A DNA stretch of 64,000 nucleotides from Nonlabens dokdonensis DSW-6. Its GTDB lineage: Bacteria > Bacteroidota > Bacteroidia > Flavobacteriales > Flavobacteriaceae. Location of the stretch: assembly GCF_000332115.1 (NCBI RefSeq), contig NC_020156.1, positions 930,001 to 994,000 on the forward strand, written 5' to 3'. A program made the position numbers and the translations under genes. Numbering within the stretch: the first letter of the stretch is position 1; each line of letters begins with the position of its first letter. The notes below the pieces were generated by a model that saw only the letters and a program-made list of their open reading frames with translations, was not told the origin of the DNA and did not search any database. Positions 8,166-15,767 of this stretch are shown one piece after another.

Positions 8166-8906
8166 ATGGGTTTGTTTAAATTCAAAGAGTTTCACATTGC
8201 TCAAGACCGCTGTGCACAAAAAGTAGGTACTGATGGTGTTCTTTTAGGAGCCTGGACCACACCTCACAAGATTCCGCAAAATATTTTGGACATAGGAACT
8301 GGTACTGGAGTCATTTCTCTTATGCTTGCACAACGTTTCACTGCATCAAACATTGAGGCTATAGAGATAGATACAGATGCGTTTGAACAAGCTACAGAAA
8401 ATTTTGAAAACAGTCCTTGGGGCGATAGGCTGTTTTGCTTTCATTCCTCGTTTCAAGAATTTTATGAAGAAGTAGAAGAACGTTTTGACCTCATTGTGAG
8501 TAATCCACCTTTTTTTGATTCCAACAGTTTAAAAAAAGAGTCTCAAATTGAAGAAAAAAGGCAGCAAGCACGATTTGATGATGCGTTACCTTTTGAAGAA
8601 TTGGTTTACGGTGTGTATCAGCTGTTAGCTTTAGACGGCACATTTTCCTGCATCATTCCTAAAGAAAGAGAAGAACGTTTTCTTGAGATTACTTCTCATT
8701 TTCAATTAACTCCAGTACGTACAGTTTATATAAAAGGCACTGCTAATAGTCCTGTTAAAAGATGTTTGATGGAATTCCGCTTTCGCGAAAGCGTAAAAGA
8801 AACAAACACCACACCTACAATTGAACATCTCACGATAGAAATAGCAAGGCATGACTATACCGATGATTACATCAACCTCACCAAAGATTTTTATCTCAAG
8901 ATGTAA
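8166..8906 (+). CDS. trmN: tRNA1(Val) (adenine(37)-N6)-methyltransferase
   Basis: This 246-residue SAM-dependent methyltransferase has motif I LDIGTGTGV (41-49) and the N6-adenine motif NPPFF (113-117), as in YfiC/TrmN6, which methylates A37 next to the anticodon of tRNA-Val. The conserved N-terminal FKFKEFHIAQDRCAQKVGTDGVLLGAW is also typical. It follows rimM by 15 bp. A perfect copy of the 16-bp palindrome lies in the gene (8778-8793) and encodes RFRES at residues 205-209, in a linker between the core and the C-terminal IARHDYTDDYINLTKDFYL motif. The catalytic parts are intact. Confidence 0.9.
   Translation: MGLFKFKEFHIAQDRCAQKVGTDGVLLGAWTTPHKIPQNILDIGTGTGVISLMLAQRFTASNIEAIEIDTDAFEQATENFENSPWGDRLFCFHSSFQEFYEEVEERFDLIVSNPPFFDSNSLKKESQIEEKRQQARFDDALPFEELVYGVYQLLALDGTFSCIIPKEREERFLEITSHFQLTPVRTVYIKGTANSPVKRCLMEFRFRESVKETNTTPTIEHLTIEIARHDYTDDYINLTKDFYLKM
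8778..8793. repeat. 16-bp palindrome CGCTTTCGCGAAAGCG (copy 1, in trmN)
   Basis: Perfect copy inside trmN, read in frame as RFRES. First copy in the window; the 8.7 kb to its left contain none. Confidence 0.97.
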
Positions 8907-9034
8907 GGCGATATTTATAAAAATATATCGAAATTTCTAACCACAAACCGTTTGTAGATTGCTATTTTTACGACCAATAGAAAACAGCTTAATAACTACT
9001 CTATCGATATAGTAGTTCTATAAAAAAATATCCA

Positions 9035-10219
9035 ATGAAACCAGACTTATTTGAAGCACCAGATTATTATAACATTGACGATCTTTTAACTGAAGAGCAT
9101 AAAATGATAAGGGACGCAGCTCGTTCATGGGTAAAGCGAGATGTTTCACCTATAATTGAAGAGGCTGCTCAAGAAGCAAAGTTTCCTAAAAGTATCATTC
9201 CAGGACTTGCATCCATAGGTGCTTTTGGACCTTATATTCCTGAAGAATATGGCGGTTCTGGACTAGATCAAATTTCTTATGGTCTTATCATGCAAGAAAT
9301 TGAGCGCGGTGATAGTGGGGTGCGTTCTACAGCCTCAGTACAATCTTCACTAGTTATGTATCCTATATGGAAATACGGTAGTGAAGAGCAAAAGCAAAAA
9401 TTCCTTCCTAAACTAGCCAGTGGAGAGTTTATGGGATCTTTTGGACTTACAGAGCCAGATCATGGATCTAATCCTGGAGGGATGATTACTAACTATAAAG
9501 ATGCTGGTGATGGTGAGAATGTGATTCTTAATGGCGCTAAGCTATGGATTTCTAACAGTCCGTTTTGCGATGTTGCAGTAGTATGGGCAAAAAACGAAGA
9601 AGGCCGTATTCATGGTGTTATTGTGGAACGTGGTATGGAAGGTTTCTCTACTCCAGAAACGCACAACAAATGGTCATTAAGAGCTAGCGCTACAGGAGAA
9701 CTCATCTTTCAAGATGTAAAAGTTCCTAAGTCCAATATCTTACCTAACAAATCTGGATTAGGAGCACCACTAGGTTGTTTAGACTCAGCTCGTTTTGGGA
9801 TTGCCTGGGGCGCCATAGGGGCGGCAATGGATTGTTATGATACCGCATTGCGTTATGCAAAACAGCGCATACAATTTGGAAAGCCTATCGCAGCTTTCCA
9901 GTTGCAACAAAAGAAACTGGCCGAAATGATTACTGAAATTACAAAGGCACAATTACTAGCTTTAAGGTTAGGACAACTTAAAAACGAAGACCGAGCTACT
10001 AGCGCACAAATTTCTATGGCAAAACGTAACAACGTAGAAATGGCAATAAAAATAGCTCGTGAAGCGCGACAAATCTTAGGCGGAATGGGAATCACAGGAG
10101 AATACAGCATCATGCGACACATGATGAATTTAGAAAGTGTGATTACTTATGAAGGTACCCACGACATTCACTTATTAATCACAGGTTTAGATATTACCGG
10201 TGAGAATGCTTTTAAATAA
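9035..10219 (+). CDS. gcdH: Glutaryl-CoA dehydrogenase (acyl-CoA dehydrogenase family)
   Basis: A 394-residue FAD flavoprotein of the acyl-CoA dehydrogenase fold. The specific sequence SVQSSLVMYPIWKYGSEEQKQKFLP and the preceding RSTA match glutaryl-CoA dehydrogenase rather than short- or medium-chain enzymes; the Arg of VRST corresponds to the residue that contacts the gamma-carboxylate of the substrate. FAD/substrate-binding FGLTEPDHGSNPGGM and the catalytic Glu in TYEGTHDIH (about residue 373) are present. It would oxidise and decarboxylate glutaryl-CoA to crotonyl-CoA in lysine/tryptophan breakdown in the cytoplasm. It is monocistronic, with a terminator just after. kynA (tryptophan dioxygenase) lies 14 kb away in the same window. 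Confidence 0.9.
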   Translation: MKPDLFEAPDYYNIDDLLTEEHKMIRDAARSWVKRDVSPIIEEAAQEAKFPKSIIPGLASIGAFGPYIPEEYGGSGLDQISYGLIMQEIERGDSGVRSTASVQSSLVMYPIWKYGSEEQKQKFLPKLASGEFMGSFGLTEPDHGSNPGGMITNYKDAGDGENVILNGAKLWISNSPFCDVAVVWAKNEEGRIHGVIVERGMEGFSTPETHNKWSLRASATGELIFQDVKVPKSNILPNKSGLGAPLGCLDSARFGIAWGAIGAAMDCYDTALRYAKQRIQFGKPIAAFQLQQKKLAEMITEITKAQLLALRLGQLKNEDRATSAQISMAKRNNVEMAIKIAREARQILGGMGITGEYSIMRHMMNLESVITYEGTHDIHLLITGLDITGENAFK

Positions 10220-10237
10220 GATATTTATTAATATTTG

Positions 10238-10267
10238 AAAGGCTTAGAAATAAATTTCTAAGCCTTT
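10238..10267 (+). terminator. Intrinsic terminator after gcdH
   Basis: AAAGGCTTAGAAA (10238-10250) and TTTCTAAGCCTTT (10255-10267) form a 13-bp stem with a 4-nt loop, followed by T residues; 19 bp after the stop codon. Confidence 0.9.
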
Positions 10268-10286
10268 TTGTTTCAAAAATTTCATT

Positions 10287-10757
10287 ATGAAATACGTTCA
10301 AATCTTTTTTTACTTTTTATTCACAGTTCCTGTTTTTGGGCAAATAAATATCAACGGCACATATAATATCATAAAATATGAAAGAAGCACGAAAATGATA
10401 TTTATAGATGGAGAAGAAAAAAGTGTATTAACTTCAGAAACAAAATTTGAAGGAAAGAGTAATGCTAATATTACTTTCTTTGAAAACGGAACTGTTGTTA
10501 CTGAAGGCTCCATTCTTTGTTCTGTAATTACCAATGATGAAGGCGAAATTTATGAAGAAACTGAAGAAATTAATTTAGATGATGAAGGCTCTTACAGCAT
10601 TGAAGGAGAAGAATTAATTATAAGTTCTGGAGAGTTAATGACTTTCAAAATATTACAATCTAGTAAAAATAGATTCACAATAATGTATAAAGATTCTACA
10701 GAAGACGAATATGGACAGAAAGAAACAATGGCACTAATTGAATTTATGAAAGATTGA
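10287..10757 (+). CDS. Small secreted protein, lipocalin-like
   Basis: A 156-residue protein with an N-terminal signal peptide (MKYVQIFFYFLFTVPVFGQ, cleavage near residue 19) and a short beta-strand-rich mature part with alternating NGTYNIIKYE, ANITFFENGTVV, GSYSIEGEELIIS and KNRFTIMYKD segments. This order of strands resembles the lipocalin-like small proteins widespread in Bacteroidota, but there is no diagnostic motif and no Cys at the cleavage site. Start: the only ATG in the region, 20 bp after the gcdH terminator, which makes the leader very short and leaves the promoter unresolved. Function unknown. Confidence 0.65.
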   Translation: MKYVQIFFYFLFTVPVFGQININGTYNIIKYERSTKMIFIDGEEKSVLTSETKFEGKSNANITFFENGTVVTEGSILCSVITNDEGEIYEETEEINLDDEGSYSIEGEELIISSGELMTFKILQSSKNRFTIMYKDSTEDEYGQKETMALIEFMKD

Positions 10758-10768
10758 AAACGTTTTAG

Positions 10769-10852
10769 CAGAATATTATTCTCCTCAAAACAGAAACAAA
10801 GCCTGATTTTAAATTTAATGCGCAAGGCACTTACACATTAGTAACACAGTAA
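10769..10852 (+). pseudogene. Possible 3' remnant of a decayed gene
   Basis: Between two small secreted-protein genes there is an open stretch of 27 codons without a start, ending in TAA: QNIILLKTETKPDFKFNAQG then TYTLVTQ. The KFNAQGTYTLVT segment looks like the final beta strands of a secreted lipocalin-like protein. Nothing matching its 5' part is left upstream. It could equally be chance. Confidence 0.25.
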
Positions 10853-10889
10853 TTAGATATTATTTTATTTAAAACGGTATTAAAATTGA

Positions 10890-10919
10890 GGGTTAGAAAT
10901 CAAAATTACTAATCCTTTT
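10890..10919 (+). terminator. Weak terminator-like hairpin before 10933 gene
   Basis: AGGGTTAG and CTAATCCT pair with one G-U, followed by a T tract (10915-10919). It sits just before the next start codon and may end transcription from upstream. Confidence 0.4.
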
Positions 10920-10932
10920 TCATTTCTCTATT

Positions 10933-11478
10933 ATGAAACTACTTATCAACTTCATATTCGTGCTATGCTGTATGTTACTAACAGCTCAAAACAACTCAAA
11001 ATCTAGCTTTTCTAATGAAACTATAAAAAGGATTCATTTGCTTTCTCCTGGTTTTGAAATTGAACAGGATCTGAATAAAAACTTATCTTTCGTAGGGAAC
11101 TTTGGTTTTTTCCCAGCTTTCTATAGTCAAGGTGGTAGTTTAAATAAAAGACGTGAAGGTATAGTATGGGCACCGTTTATAGATTTACAAGGCAGGTACT
11201 ATACCAACTTTAATCGCCGACTTGACAAAGGAAAATCAATAGAAAATAATAGCGGTAATTTTATAGCATTAAAGCTTACTAACTACTTTCCAAGTGAAAA
11301 TGATGAAGCTACTACAGATGCTTTGACTATAGCAGGTTTTGTCTATGGAATACAACGTACTTACTGGGATCATTTTCATATAAACCTTGAAAGCGGACTA
11401 ATGGCAGACCTCAATGCCGCTCAAAATGACAGCTTTGTTTTGCCTTGGGTTTCTTTTCAATTAGGATATACATTTTAA
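10933..11478 (+). CDS. Small outer-membrane beta-barrel-like secreted protein
   Basis: A 181-residue precursor with a signal peptide (MKLLINFIFVLCCMLLTAQ, cleavage after residue 19). The mature part has alternating aromatic strands, GFEIEQDLNKNLSFVGNFGF, WAPFIDLQGRYYTNF, GNFIALKLTNYF, HFHINLESGLM, and ends in a C-terminal aromatic residue, WVSFQLGYTF, as small outer membrane barrels do. About eight strands would fit. No family name recognised; function unknown. It is monocistronic and ends against a bidirectional terminator. Confidence 0.65.
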   Translation: MKLLINFIFVLCCMLLTAQNNSKSSFSNETIKRIHLLSPGFEIEQDLNKNLSFVGNFGFFPAFYSQGGSLNKRREGIVWAPFIDLQGRYYTNFNRRLDKGKSIENNSGNFIALKLTNYFPSENDEATTDALTIAGFVYGIQRTYWDHFHINLESGLMADLNAAQNDSFVLPWVSFQLGYTF

Positions 11479-11625
11479 ACAATCCTTAAAGATTTGGGTT
11501 CAATTTAAGCCATTTGTAAGTCCTAATAATTAAAAACTTTTTCTCGACATTGTAAGTCACTTAATTTGTTTCATCTGCGATCAAAAGAAAGGTTTTATGT
11601 CCAGATAAAATCCAATACTTAGCAT

Positions 11626-11662
11626 AAAAAAAGTCAGCTCAAAAGTAAGAGCTGACTTTTTT
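11626..11662. terminator. Bidirectional terminator between convergent genes
   Basis: An A-tract plus AAGTCAGCTC and GAGCTGACTT plus a T-tract form a long stem (11626-11640 with 11649-11662) with an 8-nt loop. It serves the plus gene ending at 11478 and the minus operon ending at 11682. Confidence 0.9.
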
Positions 11663-11681
11663 ATATAGGTTTGATTTTAAT

Positions 11682-11966
11682 TTACAAATCAATAGAATCT
11701 CTATGATCTTCTTTAAGCGTTTCACCACTTACATCTTGAACAGTTAAAATCTGCGGTGCGTGCTTTTTTATGGTAAGTTCTACTCCAGACTTAAGAGTCA
11801 TTTGATTGACACTACATCCCACACAAGTACCTAAAAGTCGTACTTTTACATACTTATCTTCCTCGATAGAAACTAGCTCTATATCTCCATGATCACGTTG
11901 TAAAAAGGGTCTTATTTCTTCTAAGCCAGCCTCCACAGCAGTTTTTAATTCTTGTCCTGTCATCAT
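11682..11966 (-). CDS. NifU C-terminal-domain Fe-S carrier protein
   Basis: A 94-residue protein that is only the Nfu domain: VEAGLEEIRPFLQRDHGDIELV, then LLGTCVGCSVNQMTLKSGVE. The CVGC motif at 48-51 bridges a [4Fe-4S] cluster in a homodimer for delivery to apoproteins. Its start codon overlaps the stop of the upstream mrp gene by one base (TAATG), so translation is coupled. The pairing with an Mrp-type Fe-S ATPase strongly supports a cluster-transfer role. It lacks the A-type domain of NfuA. Confidence 0.93.
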   Translation of the reverse strand: MMTGQELKTAVEAGLEEIRPFLQRDHGDIELVSIEEDKYVKVRLLGTCVGCSVNQMTLKSGVELTIKKHAPQILTVQDVSGETLKEDHRDSIDL

Positions 11967-13108
11967 TATTTCTTATTTACAGCACTACATCCAGCCATAG
12001 TGGTTATTTCTATCGCCTTTGTAGGTGGCAACGCGTCATTTCTACGCACGGTTTCTTGCACAACCTTTTTGGTAATTTCTATAAAGGCATTTTCTATATC
12101 TGTACCTTCTTGCATGGCTGCAGGCCTACCTATATCTCCAGCTTCTCTTATAGATTGTATTAGTGGTAATTCTCCTAAAAATGGAATATTCAAATCTTCA
12201 GAAAGGTTTCTTGCTCCATCTTTTCCAAAAATATGGTACCTATTTTCTGGTAATTCTGGTGGTGAGAAATACGCCATGTTTTCAACAATCCCTAATACTG
12301 GGACATTTATACTTTCTTGCTGAAACATAGCAACTCCTTTGCGAGCATCAGCTAGTGCAACAGTTTGAGGTGTGGATACTACTACTGCACCTGTAAGCGG
12401 TAGCGATTGCATGATACTTAAATGAATATCTCCTGTTCCTGGTGGAAGATCTACAATAAGAAAATCAAGATTACCCCATGCAGCATCAAAAATCATTTGA
12501 TTCAATGCTTTTGCAGCCATTGGACCTCTCCATACCACTGCTTGATCTGGTTGTGTAAAGAATCCTATAGATAGAATTTTGACTCCGTAGCTTTCTACTG
12601 GCTTCATTTTAGACTTACCATCTACATTTACAGAAAGAGGTTTTTCATTGATGATATCAAACATTATCGTCGCACTAGGCCCATAAATATCAGCATCGAG
12701 AAGTCCTACTTTAAAGCCCATTTTAGATAGTGTTACAGCAAGATTTGCCGTAACTGTAGATTTACCTACACCACCTTTTCCAGATGCTACAGCAATGATA
12801 TTATCAATACCAGGTATAGGTTTTCCTTTAATCTCTGGTTTTTTATCTGGGGTTGCGGCAGCTTCTACTTTTAAATTTACCTTGATTTGTGCCTTTTCAT
12901 ACACTTCTTTGTGGATCGCTTGTAATATAGAAACCTCTGTCTTTTTCTTTGCTTGAAGACTGTGGTTGTTAATGGTTACATCTACCACAACTTCATCACC
13001 AAAAACAAGAACGTTTTTAATCGCTCCACTCTCTACCATATTTTGTCCTTCTCCTGGAACCGAAATGGTTTCCAACGCTTTAAGGACATCTTTCTTTTCT
13101 ATTTTCAT
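11966..13108 (-). CDS. Mrp/NBP35-family iron-sulfur cluster carrier ATPase
   Basis: This 380-residue protein has an N-terminal MIP18/DUF59 domain (residues 1-80), a linker, and a ParA/MinD-type P-loop ATPase domain with deviant Walker A GKGGVGKST (110-118), DADIYGPS, and the IVDLPPGTGD Walker B region. It binds and hands over Fe-S clusters in the cytoplasm. The usual CxxC of the Mrp C-terminal half is not obvious; a single Cys in TTMAGCSAVNKK closes the protein, and the partner Nfu may supply the cluster. The promoter element at 13128-13135 gives a leader of about 20 nt. It heads the mrp-nfu operon. Confidence 0.92.
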   Translation of the reverse strand: MKIEKKDVLKALETISVPGEGQNMVESGAIKNVLVFGDEVVVDVTINNHSLQAKKKTEVSILQAIHKEVYEKAQIKVNLKVEAAATPDKKPEIKGKPIPGIDNIIAVASGKGGVGKSTVTANLAVTLSKMGFKVGLLDADIYGPSATIMFDIINEKPLSVNVDGKSKMKPVESYGVKILSIGFFTQPDQAVVWRGPMAAKALNQMIFDAAWGNLDFLIVDLPPGTGDIHLSIMQSLPLTGAVVVSTPQTVALADARKGVAMFQQESINVPVLGIVENMAYFSPPELPENRYHIFGKDGARNLSEDLNIPFLGELPLIQSIREAGDIGRPAAMQEGTDIENAFIEITKKVVQETVRRNDALPPTKAIEITTMAGCSAVNKK

Positions 13109-13127
13109 CTTAAATTTTAGAGTCTTA

Positions 13128-13135
13128 CAAAGATA
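13128..13135 (-). promoter_or_regulatory. -7 element (TATCTTTG) of the mrp-nfu operon
   Basis: TATCTTTG on the minus strand, matching TAnnTTTG, 20 bp before the mrp start. Confidence 0.55.
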
Positions 13136-13194
13136 ACTCTCAGAACTCGTAGTTAAAAATCATTCTAAATAAAAGACATAGATTGTTCTTATAC

Positions 13195-13210
13195 CGCTTT
13201 CGCGAAAGCG
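13195..13210. repeat. 16-bp palindrome (copy 2, intergenic)
   Basis: Perfect copy 23 bp downstream of the stop of the GreA/B-type gene (13234) and upstream of the mrp promoter. Confidence 0.97.
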
Positions 13211-13233
13211 TATTTAAAAACAGTTAAATGATA

Positions 13234-13746
13234 TTATAGACTTTCTTGATAATGAATACCTTCTATCATTAAAGGTCGCACCTCGTTTCCTAGCTTAAAA
13301 CGAATAGTTTCTCCCACTTTTGCGCCCATCAACACTTTTGCTATAGGAGTGGTAAATGAAATTTTACCTTGAGCAACATTGGCTTCATCAACGCCGGTAA
13401 TAGTTATTTTTTGACTAGAGTTGGAGTTTAAGTTTTTGAAGATTACCGTAGCCCCAAAGCGCACCTCATCCTGCGGTTGCATTTTTAAGTCAATAGGTCT
13501 TGCTTTGGCGATGCGTTCTTTGAGTAAATTTATTTTTCCCTGAATAAGAGTTTGCTCTCTTCTCCTTTCATTCTCGTCTTCTATTGTTATTGAAGAGAAA
13601 TTATTTTCTAAACTTTTTAGCTCATCGTGTAAAGCAGTAAAACCAGAAGGCGTGACATAATTGATAACACCATCAGGCAACACAGCTCTTTGCGGTATCA
13701 CTACTGGTTCTTCTTGATCGCCTTCTCTTACAAAACCTCTACTCAT
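13234..13746 (-). CDS. GreA/GreB-family transcript elongation factor
   Basis: A 170-residue protein with the two GreA/B parts: a coiled coil (residues 33-85, FTALHDELKSLENNF to GKINLLKERIAKARPID) and a C-terminal FKBP-like domain (VRFGATVIFKN, ANVAQGKISFTTPIAKVLMGAKVGETI). Gre factors insert the coiled coil in the RNA polymerase secondary channel and stimulate cleavage of backtracked RNA. The acidic tip residues expected for this (DE.E in SSITIEDENERRR) are present. Closer to GreB in length and in the N-terminal YVTPSGF. It overlaps the 3' end of the upstream DUF2237 gene by 8 bp. Confidence 0.85.
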   Translation of the reverse strand: MSRGFVREGDQEEPVVIPQRAVLPDGVINYVTPSGFTALHDELKSLENNFSSITIEDENERRREQTLIQGKINLLKERIAKARPIDLKMQPQDEVRFGATVIFKNLNSNSSQKITITGVDEANVAQGKISFTTPIAKVLMGAKVGETIRFKLGNEVRPLMIEGIHYQESL

Positions 13747-14179
13747 CTACGACATATTTTTGTAATAACTCTATGGTAGTGTATTCTAAAGCTTTATCAT
13801 CAGTAGATTTGAGTGAAACCTTAGGAGCTTTTCCTACCTTTTCGGCCTCCAGCCATCTTAGAATGCACAAGCACCACTTGTCTCCAGGTTTCAAGCCTGG
13901 GAATTGATATGCAGGTATAGGTCTAGTAAGGTCATTTCCTTTAGACTTTGTAAAGTCTAGAAATTCTTGGGTCATTATGGCGCATACCACGTGCGTGCCT
14001 TGATCTTCATTTGCAGTACGGCAATAACCATCTCTCCAGTAACCAGTCATAGGATCAATACAACAAGATTCTAATGTGGTTCCTAGAACATTTAGTGCTT
14101 TGGGTTTTTCTGTGGTTTGTGACATACTAGTAGAGTAAATAAAAAGGGTTAATACTAATGTTAGAAACTTTGAATACAT
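13739..14179 (-). CDS. DUF2237-family protein
   Basis: A 146-residue protein whose residues 29-125 match DUF2237: NVLGTTLESCCIDPMTGYWRDGYCRT, DQGTHVVCAIMTQEFLDFTKSKGNDL and FPGLKPGDKWCLCILRWLEA. The repeated Cys and CxC suggest metal or redox chemistry but none is established. An N-terminal hydrophobic stretch (KFLTLVLTLFIYSTSMS) looks like a signal peptide, unusual because most DUF2237 proteins are short and cytoplasmic; an internal start could restore that form. It overlaps the downstream Gre gene by 8 bp and follows trx, so the three may share a transcript. Confidence 0.85.
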   Translation of the reverse strand: MYSKFLTLVLTLFIYSTSMSQTTEKPKALNVLGTTLESCCIDPMTGYWRDGYCRTANEDQGTHVVCAIMTQEFLDFTKSKGNDLTRPIPAYQFPGLKPGDKWCLCILRWLEAEKVGKAPKVSLKSTDDKALEYTTIELLQKYVVDE

Positions 14180-14225
14180 TATAGGTAGTAGAATTAATTA
14201 GTAATTTGAAAGTTACTGATAAAAA

Positions 14226-14531
14226 CTAAACCGCTGCTGCTGCTTTATCAATTTGAGCTTTCAACTCATGTAAAGGTTGTACTCCAGCTCCTTTCCAAAT
14301 TTGTTTCCCATTTTTAAAAATCATAAAAGCTGGAACTCCTCTTATTTGAAATTTAGTTGCCAGTGCTTGATTTTTATCTACATCAATTTTTAAAATACGC
14401 ACCTTATCACCTAGTTCTTCTTTTAATTTATCTAAAACAGGCATCATGGTTTGACAAGGTCCACACCATGTGGCAAAAAAGTCAATTAAAACCGGCGTAT
14501 CACTATTTGTTATTTCTTTAAAACTAGACAT
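14226..14531 (-). CDS. trxA: Thioredoxin
   Basis: A 101-residue single-domain thioredoxin with active site WCGPC (22-26), the cis-Pro segment RGVPAFMIFKNG and the usual LKIDVDKNQALATKF. It lacks a signal peptide and so acts in the cytoplasm as a general disulfide reductase. A TATCTTTG promoter element lies about 29 bp upstream. It may be read with the DUF2237 and Gre genes 47 bp downstream. Confidence 0.95.
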   Translation of the reverse strand: MSSFKEITNSDTPVLIDFFATWCGPCQTMMPVLDKLKEELGDKVRILKIDVDKNQALATKFQIRGVPAFMIFKNGKQIWKGAGVQPLHELKAQIDKAAAAV

Positions 14532-14559
14532 AAAATTTTATTTAAGTATGAAGGATATA

Positions 14560-14567
14560 CAAAGATA
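14560..14567 (-). promoter_or_regulatory. -7 element (TATCTTTG) of trxA
   Basis: TATCTTTG on the minus strand, matching TAnnTTTG; start codon at 14531. Confidence 0.55.
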
Positions 14568-14624
14568 AAAAGCAGTCGAAGCATTATTCAAAATCAAAAC
14601 CTAAAGTTTACCCTAGTGAAATCG

Positions 14625-15596
14625 CTACATGTAGATTTCTAGTAGCTCCATATGTGTTGCTTCTAATTGTACTTCTGCTAATCCTGCAGGAAGTAATAAA
14701 CACTCACCAAAACCCAATTTATAACTTGTTCCGTCATTTATCAAAGTACCGTTTCCTTTGACACACATATAAATTACAAATGAATCTAATTGTGAATAAT
14801 CTCTATTCAACTCACCTTGAACTTGTAGAAAATTAGAATTGAAAAAAGGCGTATTAATCAGCTCATTAGTCTGGTTTATTTTCCTGTCATAATCGGTATG
14901 ATAAGAATCTTGCAGTTCAAAATCTATAGCGTCTAGTGCATGATCTGTATGTAACTCACGTTTCTTGCCCGTGACAGCATCTTTACGGTCATAATCATAG
15001 ATACGATAAGTCACGTCAGACGATTGCTGGATCTCTGCAAGCACAACTCCTTTTCCTATGGCGTGTATTCTACCTGTAGGAATATAAAAGGCATCACCTT
15101 CACTTACTTTAATTTCATTTAAAACCTCTGTAAGCGTATTATTTTTAAGGTGTTCTTGATAAGATTCCTTATCTATTTCTTGATTAAAACCTACAGTTAT
15201 AGTGGCATCTTCAAAAGAAGGCATGATATACCACATTTCATTTTTACCAAAAGAATTGTGACGCTCTTTAGCCAGTTGATCATTAGGATGCACTTGTATA
15301 GAAAGAGGCTTTTTTGCATCTATGAATTTGATAAGCAATGGAAACTCGCCTTTATATTTTTGGTAAACTGATTTCCCTATAAAATCTTCCTTATATTCAG
15401 TGACCAACTCATAAATGGTTTTACCTGTATAGACTCCATTTTCCACTAGGGTCTCACTTCCTGGAACTGCACTAATTTCCCAAGTTTCACCTATAGATTC
15501 TTCCTCATAATCTTTACGAAAATGTGTTTTGAGACGTTCACCACCCCAAATACGGTAGTGAAATACTGGTTTAAATTTTAGGGGATAAAACTTCAT
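14625..15596 (-). CDS. manA: Mannose-6-phosphate isomerase, class I
   Basis: This 323-residue cupin enzyme interconverts mannose-6-P and fructose-6-P and needs Zn. Seen motifs: IWGGERL (17-22), LSIQVHPND (98-106, Zn-binding region), FGKNEMWYI (117-124, Glu ligand at 120), and GRIHAIGKGVVLAEIQQSSD...TYRIYDYDR. The length fits the short Bacillus-type class I enzymes, which lack the long insert of E. coli ManA. It is monocistronic and diverges from uvrC across an intergenic region holding a palindrome copy. Role: mannose entry into glycolysis or supply of GDP-mannose precursors. Confidence 0.93.
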   Translation of the reverse strand: MKFYPLKFKPVFHYRIWGGERLKTHFRKDYEEESIGETWEISAVPGSETLVENGVYTGKTIYELVTEYKEDFIGKSVYQKYKGEFPLLIKFIDAKKPLSIQVHPNDQLAKERHNSFGKNEMWYIMPSFEDATITVGFNQEIDKESYQEHLKNNTLTEVLNEIKVSEGDAFYIPTGRIHAIGKGVVLAEIQQSSDVTYRIYDYDRKDAVTGKKRELHTDHALDAIDFELQDSYHTDYDRKINQTNELINTPFFNSNFLQVQGELNRDYSQLDSFVIYMCVKGNGTLINDGTSYKLGFGECLLLPAGLAEVQLEATHMELLEIYM

Positions 15597-15684
15597 TAAT
15601 GACTAACTAACAGCATCAAGCCCGCAATTTAAGATATAGGCAGCACAAATACTATTATTTTATACTCTAGATCGCTTTGAGTTA

Positions 15685-15700
15685 CGCTTTCGCGAAAGCG
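15685..15700. repeat. 16-bp palindrome (copy 3, between divergent manA and uvrC)
   Basis: Perfect copy in the divergent promoter region. The only intergenic copy in the window that is not just downstream of a stop codon. Confidence 0.97.
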
Positions 15701-15767
15701 AGACAAGCATAAACTTCTATTAAAAACAACTTTGCAAAGTGATCAATATTCCTATCTTTACTGTGCT

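Noticed and set aside
8778..8793. Palindrome interpreted as a mobile element or MITE
   Set aside because: 16-24 bp is too short, no target-site duplications are visible next to copies, and in-gene copies keep the frame, which a plain 16-bp insertion cannot do.
8778..8793. Palindrome simply as a restriction site
   Set aside because: It contains TCGCGA, but selection clearly covers all 16 bases, far more than a 6-bp enzyme would need, and no restriction-modification genes are in the window.
15732..15767. Upstream start of uvrC
   Set aside because: The extra 12 residues do not look like a UvrC N-terminus, and the start would coincide with the promoter region.
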